Source of the DNA: Maea johnstoni
Taxonomy: Eukaryota; Annelida; Polychaeta; Spionida; Magelonidae
Direction: 5' to 3'
Assembly (NCBI GenBank): GCA_963942565.1
Contig: OZ012689.1
Location: 27,683,426 to 27,747,425, forward strand
Length of the DNA: 64,000 nucleotides
The notes beneath the pieces were generated by a model. That model did not search any database and had not been told where the DNA came from. It worked only from the letters and a program-made list of their open reading frames with translations. This document shows positions 10,976 through 26,932 of this stretch, in pieces. How positions within the stretch are numbered: the stretch's first letter is position 1; each line of letters begins with the position of its first letter. Made by a program: the position numbers and the translations under genes.

Positions 10976-13900
10976 AGCAAAAATATAATACAAATATGCT
11001 CTATATTCAATTGTTTAGAATTTGCAGCGAGTTCCCTTCAGAAACTTCAGCTCTTTTTGGAATGCTGGGGTTGAATACGTTAAACAAATAATTGTGGTTG
11101 CTTGGCGACTAAAATTAAACCGTAAATATTGAGACTTGCTTTTGAGATGAACGAGCCCTGGTTCCACCACCAAGCAAGTACTCTACCCCTGTGAGTACCA
11201 GAGAGTCGTGGATCACAGTAACCCAACATGAAAAGCAAGCTGTACACAAATGAAAAACAATTCTAAACAAGTTGGCGTTTCAGGGGTATCGGCTCTCGCT
11301 AAGTAATGCTAATCTAAACCTTCATTAAGAGAAATGGAAGCTGGATTGTATACAGTCCAAGCCCGTCTGGCTGCTGCAACAGAAACGCTACACCCCTGTT
11401 TGTTGATACGTCTTTTTTAGGACATGAAGGTCCCACTGAATCAAGCTAGAAGTTTTCTATTACTTGAGTGTTGGTTGCCAGAGCAAGGTCATACAAATGA
11501 GAGACACATTTTATCCACACGGGACAGACAGAGAATTACTATTGAACAGGCTTCACTACAAGTAGAGTAGAATGATTAAGTAGCCTGCTTTCCCCTAGCT
11601 AGTAAGGGTATATCAGGGCTCGTACAAATTTGAGCAAGTAGTCCTGATGGGTTAGAAGCATGTAATGCTTTTTTTTTTGTAAATATCAAGTCACAAAAAA
11701 TTTCTTCGAGAGTTGTTAATCTGGTTAGCCTTTAAATATTTTGAGGAAATTCTCTGGTCCATATATACCTTAAAGAATATCAGAACACTTGAGCACTTGA
11801 TGCAGACATTAACAGGTTAATATGAGATGTCTGGTAGCTATATAGGATAAGGAAGGTATCTTATGTACCTGTGCTTCAGCTGACATCTTATTCAGAGGGA
11901 GACGTGGAGATTATTTGTAGCACATGTTTTTGAGTTAGCCTTGACATTTAGCAGTAGTACATACCAGCTAGTGTCAGACACACACCTTCACCACATGATC
12001 TAAGGCCAGCAAGTTCCCACACTCCAAGACCCACTCCTAGTCTGCCGCACATACAAGGCAAAAAGGGCTCTCTCTCAGGTTACTCCTGCGGATCCGGCAT
12101 GAATGGTACCTACTTTCCAATTTGTAATTTTTCTAAGGGATGATCTATATTTCACTTTGGTGATCAATTTGAATTTACCATGCTTTTTTTTAAAAGTCAT
12201 CCACCAATACCCATCTATTTAGGAGCTATTAGTTTATTATAAATGCTGTCTTGATAATATGATATCATTGAAAATTTCTTTTTAATATTCATGACATTAA
12301 TATTTTTGTTCTTAGAATCTGGTCTCTTTACTTTGATGAAATAAATGGGTCAAGGATATTGTGAGGCTCATAAGCACTTTGAATTGTTACATAGAAACAT
12401 TTATCACTGGACCATAATCTCTGCATGTATGGTTTAGCCATTTGATATGTTTCATATCCCAACATATCATTTAATTGCCCAGACAAATGCATTCTCAGAC
12501 TAATTTATACCTAGTTTTATCATCCATGTTTGAGATAAGCTTTGCTACAGGATGCTGCAGATGACGTTGCCATTGGTTACGGTACTGATCAGATCTCTAT
12601 GATGAGTGTAAGGCCAGTATAAATTGATGCCCCATCGCAGTAAACATGAAACATATCAGGCGGGTTCTGACCATGTTATCTGTAAAAACACCCGCATACC
12701 ATGCCCATAATGCAGAGGTTGAGGAATGTAAGGAGTATTGCATGTGTTCAATCAGGGAATCAGGGGGTGTTTAGCTATGTGTGTGTTATTCTCACTAGTG
12801 GTCGTAGGGAGGTTATGTATAGGGGTGTTCCGTCCTGTAGGGTAGTAGACCCAATTGGTGAAATCTGGGCCCCATCCCATCCCCAGTTATTCCTGTGTTT
12901 CTGGGAGGAGCCAATTATGTCACATTAATGGAATAATTAGCTATGCCAGGATTTGTTTAAACTATTACCACTATTATTATTTGGAATTAAATCTTGTTAA
13001 TGGCGGTTGATACCAGATTACATAGGGAAAAACCACCATTAGCCCCAAGTCAATGGCAACTTTTTTCACCTGCCCAAGCCTGAGTCAAATACAGGCAGTG
13101 ATGAGATACAGAAAGCATTCATAAGATATCCTTAGATCATTTGGCTTTCATAGGTTTCAGATAATAACCTGGGACCTTTGTTTTAACAAAAGTTAAAGTC
13201 AATGATTAAATTGCACAGGTGACACATTTTGCACCACCACACCACCAGTGGTAAACTTTGGAACAATAATTGTGTTTTCACTGAGCAGTACTGGGCTGTC
13301 CAGCTGGCAATTGTAGTGCAATTATGCTTTTAAATAAAATAAAGATATACAAACTTGTGTCCTTGCCAAAGTTATGTTCAACCCCTTTGCAAAAATAGAG
13401 TTTTCTCAGATTTGGTGGGGTAACTTGATTTACATGCAAGACAACCAGATTTTGGGTCCAACTTGCCGTGCTGGACTACCTATAAATAATTTGTGTGGCT
13501 GCCCAGCCCTGAGATATTTATTATATAAGCTTTTATGTAAATGTCTTGGAGACAGTGGATTGGTCCAAACCCTATGGGGCCCTAAACAAATAAGAGATCC
13601 TATCTCTTCTCTTAACACTAAAGAATAACTTTGTCATAGGGTAAGACAAGCTCTTGAGATATCTTTATCACTACTTTTATCATTGTTGTAAATAATTTGT
13701 CCCAGCTAGGGGTCATCAGTCCATACCCTGAGGGTTTATTTTCATCAGCAGGGGAGGGAGATAGGGGGCAGTTATCTTGTGGTCAGTAGATGTGGTCAGT
13801 GCATTAAAGCCATTAGTGGTCATTAAGAGAGCCATCAGATGGAGTCTACACAAGGCCACATGGCCACAACTTTCCTCACATCATAACCGGTCAAGACAGA

Positions 13901-15870
13901 CTGTCTGCTGACATGTGATTGATAAAATAACATGTCTGGACAGTCTTCAAACAAACATCATCTGGAAAATTACTGTTCTGACATGGGTCAAGAAATCTTT
14001 GAAGACCACAAAATGAAATACTGTTGCTAAATCTTGTAGGAGACTGCAAATTTCTCAACCTCATGATTAAGAGTTCCTATAAAAGTTGCCATCTGGATCT
14101 ATGATACTTTTGACAAGAATGGTATAAAACAAAACCTTTGACGGGTAGTTGTTGGTTGTATTCACATCAAAATTTCTCCATCAGATATTTTCTTAATTAT
14201 GCTTTTGCCTCAAAGATTTCACCAACATTGTCTGGCTGCTTTAGCCTGTTCTGACCATCAATGGTTCTTTGTTGTCAAATCATTTTCCCTCATTTTCCTT
14301 TGTGGAGACCAGTTGGTTTTTAATTTAGTTTTGATTTCACTAAAACATTGATTTTTCTATTTTTTGCCAATATTAGGATTTAATCTAAAAAATCATTCAT
14401 ATTTTCCTCATAAGGATTATCTGGTCCTACTGTACTTAAACAAATCAATGAATGTATCTCAAATTGGCTATTCAATAAAAGATTCAATATCAAATCCACA
14501 ACCACACAATTACCCATCCCACAAGAAATCATCATGTTAGTATGATATACTATACACTCTAACAGCCAGGGTCCGGGTTATCATTTCTAAATTTTGTTTA
14601 CACTCAAGTATTCTGTAATCTCTAGTCACATTACTGGCCCTACATCACTGAGTCATCCCGCTTACCCCCAGCAGGGCAGCAACATCCTGATTATATCCCA
14701 CCCTTCTCCCCTTCCTCCCTGGGCGAAGAAGACGAGCGATTTATATTTATTCCCCCATGTCTGTAGCTCGAGAAAGTGGCATAAAAAGCTGCCCGCCTCC
14801 TCCTCCAATGGTGTTTATCTGATGGTGTTAGTAGGATCACATCGGTGTTTATACAGGCTGTCCTACTTGTTACTGTTACATGGAGTTATGTGCCTTATTG
14901 AAGGGGGCAGGAAGAGGGGGCAAGGGAAGGGGGAGCACGCTACCCTATAGGACCCCCTTATGTGTAAACCAGCTGTTCCTTCACTGGCAGGTTGAGGAGG
15001 GACAGTTGTCTGTGGACTATGCTGGTTTATTGGTCATTAGACTACTTTTGGTGGCACAACAAATCTAGCCTGACTTGGGAATGCAAGGAAACCATCTAAC
15101 GCGCCTGCTTTTTTAAACAACTGATGTAATATAAAGGCAGAGCTGTGACCCACTGGCTTCAGCACGACCTCCACATATCAATTAAGGTGATACTAAGCAC
15201 ACCTTTATAAAGTTATCATCAACTGAATGCCAAATTATCAATAAAGTGTGAATCAATCAAACAAATATAATATTTATGTAAATCATATAAAATAAAAGGC
15301 CTGATAAGATAAAACGTAAAAAGTCATTATAAAAATATTTTTCAAATACTTGCTTGCATGTTATTGCTCATGTTGGATATGACCAATCCCTTGTCAATTA
15401 TATTTCAAGAATTATTCTAGTTGGTGAGTTAAGTTCTGAGTTGACAAAGCATGTGCACTTGAGATGTAATCTAACTTCAAGGCAAGAGAGGTGGCTGAAT
15501 GACCCTGGGTCAATGTAACTTCCTAAAAATACTTGCCCTGAAGAAAAGGCTGACCCCGCAGTTTTCAGTTGGTTTACAGGATTTACAACTTCCCTAGTGT
15601 GGTATACTGACTCTGAACTGAACTGTACTGACAATTAGCATACATCTAGGTGGTTTGGACCAATCAGAAGCCAGCATTTCTGTGAACTATTTCTCATAAA
15701 TACTGCTAATGTATTTTATGAAATATGAACTGCTCCCCCAATGCATTTATAGATTACAACAGCGCACTTGGTCAAATCTGAATGACCACTTGCCACACCT
15801 TTGTCAGTCCACACTAGGGAGTCACCTGAGCAGCAGCACTGTGGCAGTTTTCAGAACCTGGTCTCCGCAC
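10976..15870. other. long non-coding stretch
   Basis: No exon or element with defined ends was seen. A GC-richer block near 14640-15070 has open frames on + but no domain. Confidence 0.5.
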
Positions 15871-16010
15871 TTTCCCATATGTTATCAAATGTTATCAATT
15901 CAAACTAAATCATTTGAGTATTCTATACGTAGTAACCATTTTCCCATATGTTATCAAAAGTTATCAATTCAAACTAAATTATTTGAGTATTCTATACCCA
16001 GTAACCATTT
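15871..16010 (+). repeat. two-copy tandem repeat, about 70 bp
   Basis: TTTCCCATATGTTATCAAA and TCAATTCAAACTAAAT followed by TTTGAGTATTCTATAC occur twice. Confidence 0.9.
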
Positions 16011-16069
16011 TCTCTATCTTCAAAATTGACAGAGATCAGTAAAGTAAAAGCTAAATAGAAAATATGATA

Positions 16070-16089
16070 ATAGTTAATTAATTAACTAT
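16070..16089. repeat. perfect 20-bp AT-rich palindrome
   Basis: ATAGTTAATTAATTAACTAT is its own inverse; it may be a homeodomain-type site or chance. Confidence 0.6.
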
Positions 16090-16305
16090 AATGCTATGAA
16101 CCAATACTTCCAATTGATCATGTACCTAGAGAGGGACAACATTTAAAAGGAAACCCCTTGTTGATTAAGTCATGACTGATGAGTGCCTATCAATATTTTT
16201 CTAACATACACTTAAAACGATGTCTTTTGTCAGAGCAGAACCTGAATAAAGTGTTCAACCACACCTGTGATGAATCAGTTAACCCAATCATGTCAGCTGC
16301 ACCCC

Positions 16306-16526
16306 TAGCCTAGCTACAAGGCTCTATTATGATTTTACTTTATTATATATAAAAGCCTGCACCTATACTACATAGGGACTTGTGGCCTACTGTTGGCCAT
16401 TTAGTTCACACAATAGCCACACAAGGGAGATAAGTGTTCATGTTAATAACTGAACTCTTTAGAGTATACCGAAGTGCCATCTATCCACAATGGAAGACAT
16501 TCAAATATGGCCTGGGAGGCAGGCTA
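16306..16526. mobile_element. MITE family A (9-bp TSD), copy 3
   Basis: 221 bp from TAGCCTAGCTACAAGGCT to CTGGGAGGCAGGCTA, with an exact CTGCACCCC duplication (16297-16305 and 16527-16535). It aligns along its length with copy 2. It carries AGTGCCATCTA at 16473-16483. Confidence 0.88.
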
Positions 16527-16535
16527 CTGCACCCC

Positions 16536-18385
16536 AAGACGCCTGACTATATTGGTGACACCTCTAAAACAAATAAGCAACTTGTAGAATATATCTATAG
16601 AAATACATTGTTTAACAGAATACAACTCTCCTTTAATATTTTTTCAACGTAAGCCCCATTCCATAGTATTTTTAAAAGTTCTGTAGCCCCCCTTCAGACC
16701 TGCAGGAGAGACTCTTAGAAGCATGAGCCAAAACGAAGTACCAAGACGTCAGGACATAGTTATCAACTATCTCCTGAATGTTGCAGAAAAAGTGACAGAG
16801 TCCTTAACGTGTTTCCATCCTCGTTTTTTTGTGCCATGCTGGTTTGAGGTCTTCTGCCGTGATTGAAGAGTGTGTCGGGTCTGACACCGCCTGCCTGCCT
16901 CGATCCTGCCTGGCTGGCTTGCTGGCTGGCTGCGGTAGGTGAGAGAAACACTGGATAGCACCTATAAATTGTTTGTGTAGGAGATGTAGCTGCTCAGCAT
17001 CTGGCTAAAAGTCTCTTGAGGTAGCTGACATCAGAGCAATGTACACGCAATATCTGATACCGCATGAAAGACAAACGCTGAGGAACTCCTCACTCGTTAA
17101 TATCAGCTGGCACAATATTTATGCCATACGATCACCTGCCAGAATAAAGCTGAATCAAAATCACTGTTTGTTGAAATTTTAGAATCAATACCGAGATCAA
17201 ATTAGCCAATTCACTCCAAAAGCCGGCCCACAGTGGACTGATTATTTCTAACACATCTCTCTGAATAAGAATTTGGGGGGAAAAGTTTGAGGGAGCAGCT
17301 TGAGTTAGAAATTAACATTTAAAACTCTCCTTCAAACTTATTGCAACCTAAGAATAAATTTCCTGCTTACTTTGAAAAGTATCAAGTATGCAGATAAATG
17401 CTTTCAGGGGGAAATCTGATGAAATTGAGGGAAATATTTGAAAAAAGTAAAGAGTAGGGACTTTACCTATACATAAACTCTCATAAAACTAATAAAAATC
17501 AGTTTTAAATTACTAAGTTGTTTCCAAAAGTATCATATAGCATCCAGACAACCTTCCCAAATTCTGAGCCTGAAAGGGTTAATAGGCATAATTCTGGGTA
17601 GAGGGGACTAAGTGCAGCAGGCTGTACACAGATGCATTTTACATACACCACTTTTTACCATTTTACACTGCATAGTAAAATGCCTTTCTAACCGTGACTG
17701 CTACTCATCCTGAAGAGATAGAATGTATCTGTTGCTCAGGGCGACTTCCAGATGGTTTTGACTTCATCACTGCAGAGCTGCAAGGTCAAGGTCACACAGC
17801 TTGCATATGTATGAAAATTCATAACGGAAGCAACACACATTTCCATCCTGATGATGTGGGTGCCCTATCAAAGCCTTAGGCAAAGGAAGTGTTGGTATGT
17901 ATACAAGGGTGGGTGTCCACTCAGAATGTACTTCAACCAATAAGCACTCGATACAATTCCTTCCTTATCCTAGATGGGTTGTTAGGCAAAGATTAGGTTA
18001 TTATGACAAAAAATTCAAAATTGAAAATTCTTCATAGAAGTTTTTGCCTGTTCAAAGACAGGTTGGACGCGTCCTCACTCAAGTCCCTGCTTACTATTCA
18101 ATTTTACATTTTACATGTTTTCCTTTGCACTTAGTTGCCCAACATGTTTCCGGTTGGATGGATATAGAATGCACTGCTCTAGTAATGGATGAAAAACTTC
18201 ACCGTTCTCCTCTCATAACCCAACGCCTGCGGCAGCATCTGGGGTGAGGTTCCTGTGTTTTTTGGGCTGACCTTGCATGACAGACTCACTATCTGGAAAA
18301 TCTAGAGGTACTCTACCCAGCATGATACACAGAGTGCACGGCTAACACAGAGGCAATACCAGCAACCACAGCATGGCTCAAGGCT
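16536..18385. other. no gene recognised
   Basis: Contains a short CTGG-rich low-complexity patch at about 16880-16940. Confidence 0.55.
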
Positions 18386-18616
18386 CTGCCATCATTCGCA
18401 ACACACAGCCTAAAGATAGCAGACTTCAGGGATGTCTGCAGAGCATACATACACCAGTGGGTAGGCTTTAAAGGCAGAACTCCTATATTATATGAAAATA
18501 CTCAGAAATTAGAAAATTCATCATGCTGTATGCTCAAATTTCTTCTGCCATTCGCAAAACACGAAACCTATGGATAGCAACCTTGAAGAATGTCTGCACC
18601 AAATACATGTACAAGT
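18386..18616 (+). repeat. diverged direct repeat pair
   Basis: Segments at 18386-18456 and 18545-18616 both carry CTGCCAT, ATTCGCAA, GATAGCA and ATGTCTGCA in order. Confidence 0.6.
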
Positions 18617-18680
18617 CGATACGTTTCAGTGGAATTTCCATCTATGCAATATGGGAATGGGTTTGACAGGACACCTAGGG

Positions 18681-18880
18681 NNNNNNNNNNNNNNNNNNNN
18701 NNNNNNNNNNNNNNNNNNNNNNNNNNNNNNNNNNNNNNNNNNNNNNNNNNNNNNNNNNNNNNNNNNNNNNNNNNNNNNNNNNNNNNNNNNNNNNNNNNNN
18801 NNNNNNNNNNNNNNNNNNNNNNNNNNNNNNNNNNNNNNNNNNNNNNNNNNNNNNNNNNNNNNNNNNNNNNNNNNNNNNNN
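18681..18880. other. assembly gap (200 N)
   Basis: Exactly 200 undetermined bases; reading frames crossing it have no meaning. Confidence 1.
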
Positions 18881-20106
18881 TAATAAGTAATTTCATAGTA
18901 ACTCATTTTTTTCAAATTGTGATTCACCCCTTTTCAAATTTGTTGAAGGGCATGGTTCATCATGCTAGGTTCTAAACTTCCTAAGAAAGTACTATGGTAT
19001 AGTTTGAGAATGATCTATGATTAGGAATTCATGATCATTTATGCTAAAATATCTAGATCACTCTGTTGTTCACAGTAATCAACAATGTTCAGTATATCTT
19101 GAGAAATGATACATTTCAAAGGAAATGTTAATCATATTTCTGATAAGGGCTTTTCCCTAAAAGGGTTGTATATATAGGCAGAGCTGACTGACCAGATATA
19201 GATGAATGCCTTTGTAAAATTAGCCTTTGAATTTCTGTGTGCCAATTCAGTTGTCTCTTACAGAACAACCCAGGGAGGAATTCTTTCCCCTTTTTTTTCA
19301 ACATTCTTGGTTTTATTGTCTCAGTTTTTCATTCTCCTCTTTTTTTATTTGCAGTGATCTTTCTGCGGGAGTTGAGGACGGCCAGCAGGTCCTCATGTAG
19401 GCCTGTGGCTTTACTATGTGGCTGGCTAATGGGAACCGTGTGTAAGGGCTATAAAGCTAGTGTAAACAGGCAGAGAAGCTATAAGGTATCGCTGTCTCAG
19501 ACACCACATCACACACATACTACACACAGGACCCCAGCAGCGCTAGATGAGGTACATGTGAGGTAGATGGGGAATAGATATTGTTCCTTCTTTAACCCAT
19601 TATCACTGTCCAACACATCACACACATACTACACACAGGACCCCAGCAGCGCTAGATGAGGCACACGTGGGGTAGATAGGGAATAGATATTGTTCCTTCT
19701 TTAACCCATTATCACTGTATCAGACACCACACACATACTACACACACACAACATAAACACCTCATATATGCAATAGTTAAATTGTAAATAACTGAATAGG
19801 ATCTATTTTTAAACATATTTTAAGACCGGAAAGAGGTATATACCATTATCTTCTTAGAATCATAAGGCTTGAATTTTCTGATGCAATTAACCAAATATAT
19901 AATTTTATACTTTCTCAAAAATACAAACAAATCATAAAAAATTCAGAAAATATTTGAGAATTGTCTTGGATTACTACAACACTTGCAAAATGTTTAAGTG
20001 AATCATACCACTCAAAGCAAACAAGAAATATAATAATCATATTTTTCTCAGCCAATTTCTACAATGAAGAAGAATGCAGTATGTGCCCTTTGACCTTCGA
20101 GGCTGA
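18881..20106. other. no gene recognised
   Basis: Outside the 108-bp tandem repeat it is plain AT-rich sequence. Confidence 0.55.
19493..19745 (+). repeat. tandem repeat, about 108 bp, 2.3 copies
   Basis: CACACACATACTACACACAG, CCCCAGCAGCGCTAGATGAG and TTTAACCCATTATCACTGT recur. Confidence 0.9.
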
Positions 20107-20292
20107 TTAGCATCCCATAATACTGTGCCAGTTGCCTCTAAATGGACTGCGTACCACTCGGTCTCTCAACACCCTGTGCATGTTCTCATATATAAAGCCC
20201 AGACTGACGGCCTGGAACATACAGTGCTTATCTTGAGGCACTAAAGAATTGATGGCCCTTCCTAGTGTACAACTGCTACAGACCCACTTCAC
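20107..20292 (-). pseudogene. OTU-type cysteine protease-like fragment
   Basis: The minus-strand frame contains VPQDKHCMFQAVSLGF at about residues 18-33, followed eight residues later by HRVLRDRVV. OTU deubiquitinases carry D-G-N-C-x-F-R-A-V-S with catalytic Asp and Cys, followed by a conserved H-x-x-x-R-x-x-V-V helix. Here Asp21 and Cys24 are kept while the usual Gly-Asn is Lys-His. The frame is only about 60 codons and the catalytic His region is not found, so at most this is one exon or a relic. OTU domains occur in host proteases and in several mobile elements such as Helitrons. No mobile-element partner domain was found nearby, so the source is open. Confidence 0.35.
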
Positions 20293-20747
20293 TTACTGAT
20301 GGGTGCAAAAACATGGAGCGTGTCTTTAACCGCAAAGATTTTATGTATGCCAACTGAGTATGGCACAGTCAGAATAACATATGCAAACTCTTGGCCAGTC
20401 TTGGGTTTGCCTTGAAAAGAATTACGGTGATACTCTGATTCTTTCTGAAAGTCTTGAGGAATAAAACAAAATCTATTAAAGATTAAAAGTGCAAATCCGA
20501 AGGAAATCCTAGGATAATGTTTGTATATAACACACAATCTGGGCTTTTCTAAAATCCAGTTTATCAGGAGGGACGCACAGTGGAAATATCATAATGACTG
20601 ACCTTAGTAGTATGTGAGTATAGACCCAAAAATTAATATAAAATATAAATAAGATTGAATTCAGAAAAGTATTCCTCAAAAATATTCAAAATGTTAATTT
20701 CCGTTGGCTGAATTTCTATTCCATATCATCTCTCCATATTCAACCTA

Positions 20748-20963
20748 GGCCTAAAAAAAGAAATTGTTTATTTCCTGTAACGGTCAGTGAGGTCAGTAAA
20801 AAAATAATTTCTGCATTATTTTTTGGGTCAAAAATGTCTGTTTTATGCATGTTTTACAATGATTGGGAGTTGGGAGGGTAGAAAAAACTCAAGGGTAGGG
20901 ATTTTTTTGAATAAAAACTTGTTAGGGTGGGGTTACAGGAAACAAACAACTTTTTTTTAGGCC
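20748..20963. mobile_element. GGCC-ended MITE family C, copy 2
   Basis: 216 bp, inverse orientation to copy 1, with ends GGCCTAAAAAAAGAAATTG and CAACTTTTTTTTAGGCC. It is flanked by CTA at 20745-20747 and 20964-20966. The interiors of the two copies align end to end. Confidence 0.78.
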
Positions 20964-20966
20964 CTA

Positions 20967-22822
20967 ATTGTTTTTTTCTCTCAACAATCAGCAGACCTGT
21001 TCTCAAATATTGTCCATCAACAGCCCTATCATGCACTTCAAGAACATATATATTTAGACCTCGGGTTATGAGACACAGTCATATCAATTTACATGATAAA
21101 AGCATCCACAACAAAAATAACCACACCTCTAAAACATTGTCTGTGACATCTAAAGCCTGCCATCAAAGCTCTTTACAGATCCCTGCACCCTTATCACCGC
21201 CAAACCAATTAGCCCAGTAATTAAGCAGGGGACCCTGAGCAAGGCTTTCTTTCAACTTCCCGACTAAAATGTCCCCAGTACGTCCCCCTGGGTAACACCA
21301 CACTCTGCCTCTAATGGAGCAGAAAACTCTGACCATGACAGTGGTCAGCGAGGCTACTGGTCAGCACTGGACAGGAGTCCTATTGACCACTGATTGATAA
21401 GATAGGATGTTTATTTCATAAGATAAAGGGGCTCGAATTGCGCCTTATCTAACTATTAGGTCAATGTTAATGCACTACTTGTAGCCAGTCCGATAAACAT
21501 TACAAGAATCTTTAGTGTAAAGCATGGCGACTTAAATCATCAAATGTTATGCAAACACTAAACATGCATTAAGTGTAGTCAGGAACATCTAATGTATCAA
21601 AACTCAATAAACGAAATAGTACCAAATAATGTTTGCATAAATCAAAATTGAATAACTTAAGTACAATGTGCATATCTTTACATAATTTTCTTTTACATAT
21701 TTGAAGTGTCTGATGATATGAGTAGTTATGATGGCTACTCATCTAGGAGTACTCAGTGAGAGCTTTCCAATGAATACCGACATGACAAGGTTTAGATGGT
21801 TTTCAACAATTTTTGCATCCTTGTGCTTTGGACGAAAGTAGCCTCAGCATTGGAAGGGTTAAGAATCAGGATAAAGTACAATGAATATTCATGGCTGCCG
21901 TAAATAGCACATGTTTTTTGCTAGTGTCACCGGGTATCAGGTTGTCCTTACTCATCGTGCTTGTCAAGGGTGGAGCATAAATTGTTTGGAAGTTGTAGGC
22001 AATCCCGGCATCGCTGCAGCCCGTGTTGTGATAAGCGAAATGCGAATCAGGCGAAACCAGTGAAAAAACAGGATTCTCGACATTTCTAGACTGTGACCAA
22101 TTCACTGAGAACTTGATCTGTTTGGTTTATGAAGTTAGCTTCATAATAATGATAACCTTTCAAAATCTACGTCATTATGATTGCCATATGTTTGCCAGAC
22201 AGAAACAAGGGGATTGCATCACGGGCGAGTTGATAACATACTTTCCTGTATTCCTGAAATGCTTGCACGACCTGATTGCACTTGTCATAACAAAGACATG
22301 TTTGTAAAACTTCACAATGTTTTTTTATGATTTTTATTCTTTTTTGCACTTAACTATATATTATCACACACTTTTTAGAGGACTCTTGCTGAGTCAGAGG
22401 ATTACTAATATCGCGTATGGTGAACAGTTGCTGACAATGACACGGCACAAGTATAATGGGACCTTTAAGAATATAAAGCAGAAGCTTCATAGACCTACAG
22501 GATGCAAATAAAACACCAGTCCGACAAGCAAAGAATGGTAAAATTGGAATACAGGCCTGGCGGAAACAAAAAGTTGAGAACATTTTGCTTAAGGGACAGC
22601 ATTCTTCACTCTTTGGCCCTTGAATTCAATCAATATTGTAAAAGAGAAATGGTATACATGATCTTAACCCAATCATACTTAATTGTAGCGGCTAAAATTG
22701 CCCCAATTTTTTTGTAGGTATTATAATCGTAATCATTCAGACTATCAATTCTAAGATTTTCTGAAAGATGCTTTCAATACAGAGCAATCACCATAAATAG
22801 TTGGGTATTTCTGTGTTACTAC
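20967..22822. other. no gene recognised
   Basis: Holds the truncated family B copy. The open frames at 21.87-22.7 kb lack support. Confidence 0.5.
21732..21862. mobile_element. piggyBac-type MITE family B, copy 3 (left part missing)
   Basis: It matches copy 1 from its TACTCATCT region to the right end GCCTCAGCATTGGAAGGG and the closing TTAA (21859-21862). The left 80 bp or so of the element are absent. Confidence 0.78.
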
Positions 22823-23070
22823 AGGCATAAATGGATTTGGAGACTTAGTATGCATATGCTTTTAATTTTGATTATAATTTCTTGGCCTTTTAATGAATCC
22901 CTCTATAGTTGAAGTGGCTTTGCTGGCCTATGGCTATTATTGGCTGCTATAGGCATACATTGGTTAAGAGACTTTGTATGCATATGCTTTTAATTTTAAT
23001 TCTTATATCTTGGCCTACTTATGAAAGCCTCTATAGTTGAGATGGCTGTGCTGCTTGCCCGTGGCTATTA
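22823..23070 (+). repeat. two-copy tandem repeat, about 124 bp
   Basis: GTATGCATATGCTTTTAATT and CCTCTATAGTTGA recur with the same spacing. Confidence 0.85.
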
Positions 23071-23129
23071 TTGCATGAAGTGTGCAGCAGCTGACCACAC
23101 CGGTCAGAGAGGCGGGCGGCCTTCCTACT

Positions 23130-23340
23130 GGGATAAAACATGCCCCTGATTACCCCCACCCAGGGGTGCAGGGCATCCTCTAGCACATACATGTTTACAG
23201 TAAGCCAGGCAACTGTTAACCCTCCCACTCCTGTTGGCTGCTGAGATAAAACATGACATGAATGCCCCCAACCCTGATTACCCTAAACCAGTACATACAA
23301 GTTTTCAGTAGGCCAGACAACTTTTAACCCTTCCACTCCC
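23130..23340 (+). repeat. two-copy tandem repeat, about 110 bp
   Basis: GATAAAACATG, CTGATTACCC, ACATACA and CAGTA.GCCAG.CAACT recur before TTAACCCT. Confidence 0.75.
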
Positions 23341-23435
23341 ACTAATTAGCTCAAAATTGAATAGTGGGGAATTGACTGAAACCCTGGCATATCAATATTC
23401 ATCTGATTGACCAGGATTTAGGTAATAACATTAAG
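23323..23435. mobile_element. piggyBac-type MITE family B, shortened copy
   Basis: It opens with TTAACCCTTCC and later contains GACTGAAACCCTGGCATAT and CCAGGATTTAGGT in the family order, with internal sequence missing. The right end is unclear. Confidence 0.4.
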
Positions 23436-25850
<2,415 letters not shown>

Positions 25851-26224
25851 AAAAGGAAATTTTATATCAACTATCCTTACATCTTTACACACAAAATGAT
25901 GGCAAATGTTTTCTTGCAAGAGACCAATATGAAACTCATTTATTCCTTATTCTTTGATGAATCGTGGCCTTCAGCATCAAAGAGTTAAATAGGGTTAGTG
26001 TTGCAGGGTGCTATCAGATATACAATTAACACCATGTGCATAGTTGTGGTTATGATATTTGCTGGGACAGGTGCAGTAGGCTGGAGAAAAGCGGGCGGGA
26101 ACTAGTGGGGATATCTGGCGAGCTGGCAGGGAGGGCGTGTTATCTTACGCACATCAGCTGTTGGGGGATGGTGAGGTGACATTTTACACTACGTGTCCAA
26201 CCAACCTCCACTCCAACTAGAACC

Positions 26225-26308
26225 TAGCCTAGCTACTAAGCTTTACTTTGTTTAACCCTATCATAAATAAATCACATTTACATCACTACTGAGCAGACAT
26301 CTTAGGCT
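26225..26308. mobile_element. possible fragment of MITE family A
   Basis: It starts TAGCCTAGCTACTAAGCTTT and ends CTTAGGCTA like family A termini, but is only 84 bp and lacks a matching 9-bp flank. Confidence 0.3.
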
Positions 26309-26658
26309 AAAGTACATGCAAGGGAGCACTTCCTCTCATCCCTAACAAAACCAGGCCTCTCATTAACCCTATTGTAATAAGTACTTCTACTGTCAAAATA
26401 TGGAAACTTCAATAAAGATATAGGTTACCCTCTAAGACTTCTTTGGATATAACCCAATAATGGATATCACCTCATTAAAATTGTGCTTACCTGTAAAGTA
26501 TGCAGCAATTAAATTATTGTTGGTGCTAGACCTCCATAATATGGGGACACCCCCCTTGTTTGGTCTGATTGGTAAGAATTACATAACTGTAGTTGGAAAG
26601 AATACTCCAAATATCGACTGGCCTAGTAAAACAATGATCTCAAAGTCCATAGTTTTTT

Positions 26659-26932
26659 CCAGGCAGTATAGAAAAAAATTAAACCCAAAACTTAGAAAGG
26701 AAAACTGCTAACTTTGGAGTGGAGGTTTGGACAGCATAGTTGACATTTGGCGGACTGTGGGGAATCAGGACGTAAGATACTTAAGTAAAACAGGCAGTAT
26801 AGAAAGAAATTAAACCCAAAACTTAGAAAAGAAAAATGCTGACTTTGGAGTGGAGGTTTGGACAGCATAGTTGACAATATGGCGACTGTGGGAAATCAGG
26901 ACTTAAGACACTTAAGTAAAACAGACAGCTGA
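26659..26932 (+). repeat. recent tandem duplication, about 139 bp
   Basis: CAGGCAGTATAGAAA to CACTTAAGTAAAACA-like ends occur twice with few changes. Confidence 0.9.

Noticed and set aside
18568-18927. Reading frames across the N gap
   Set aside because: Most of the frame is undetermined sequence.
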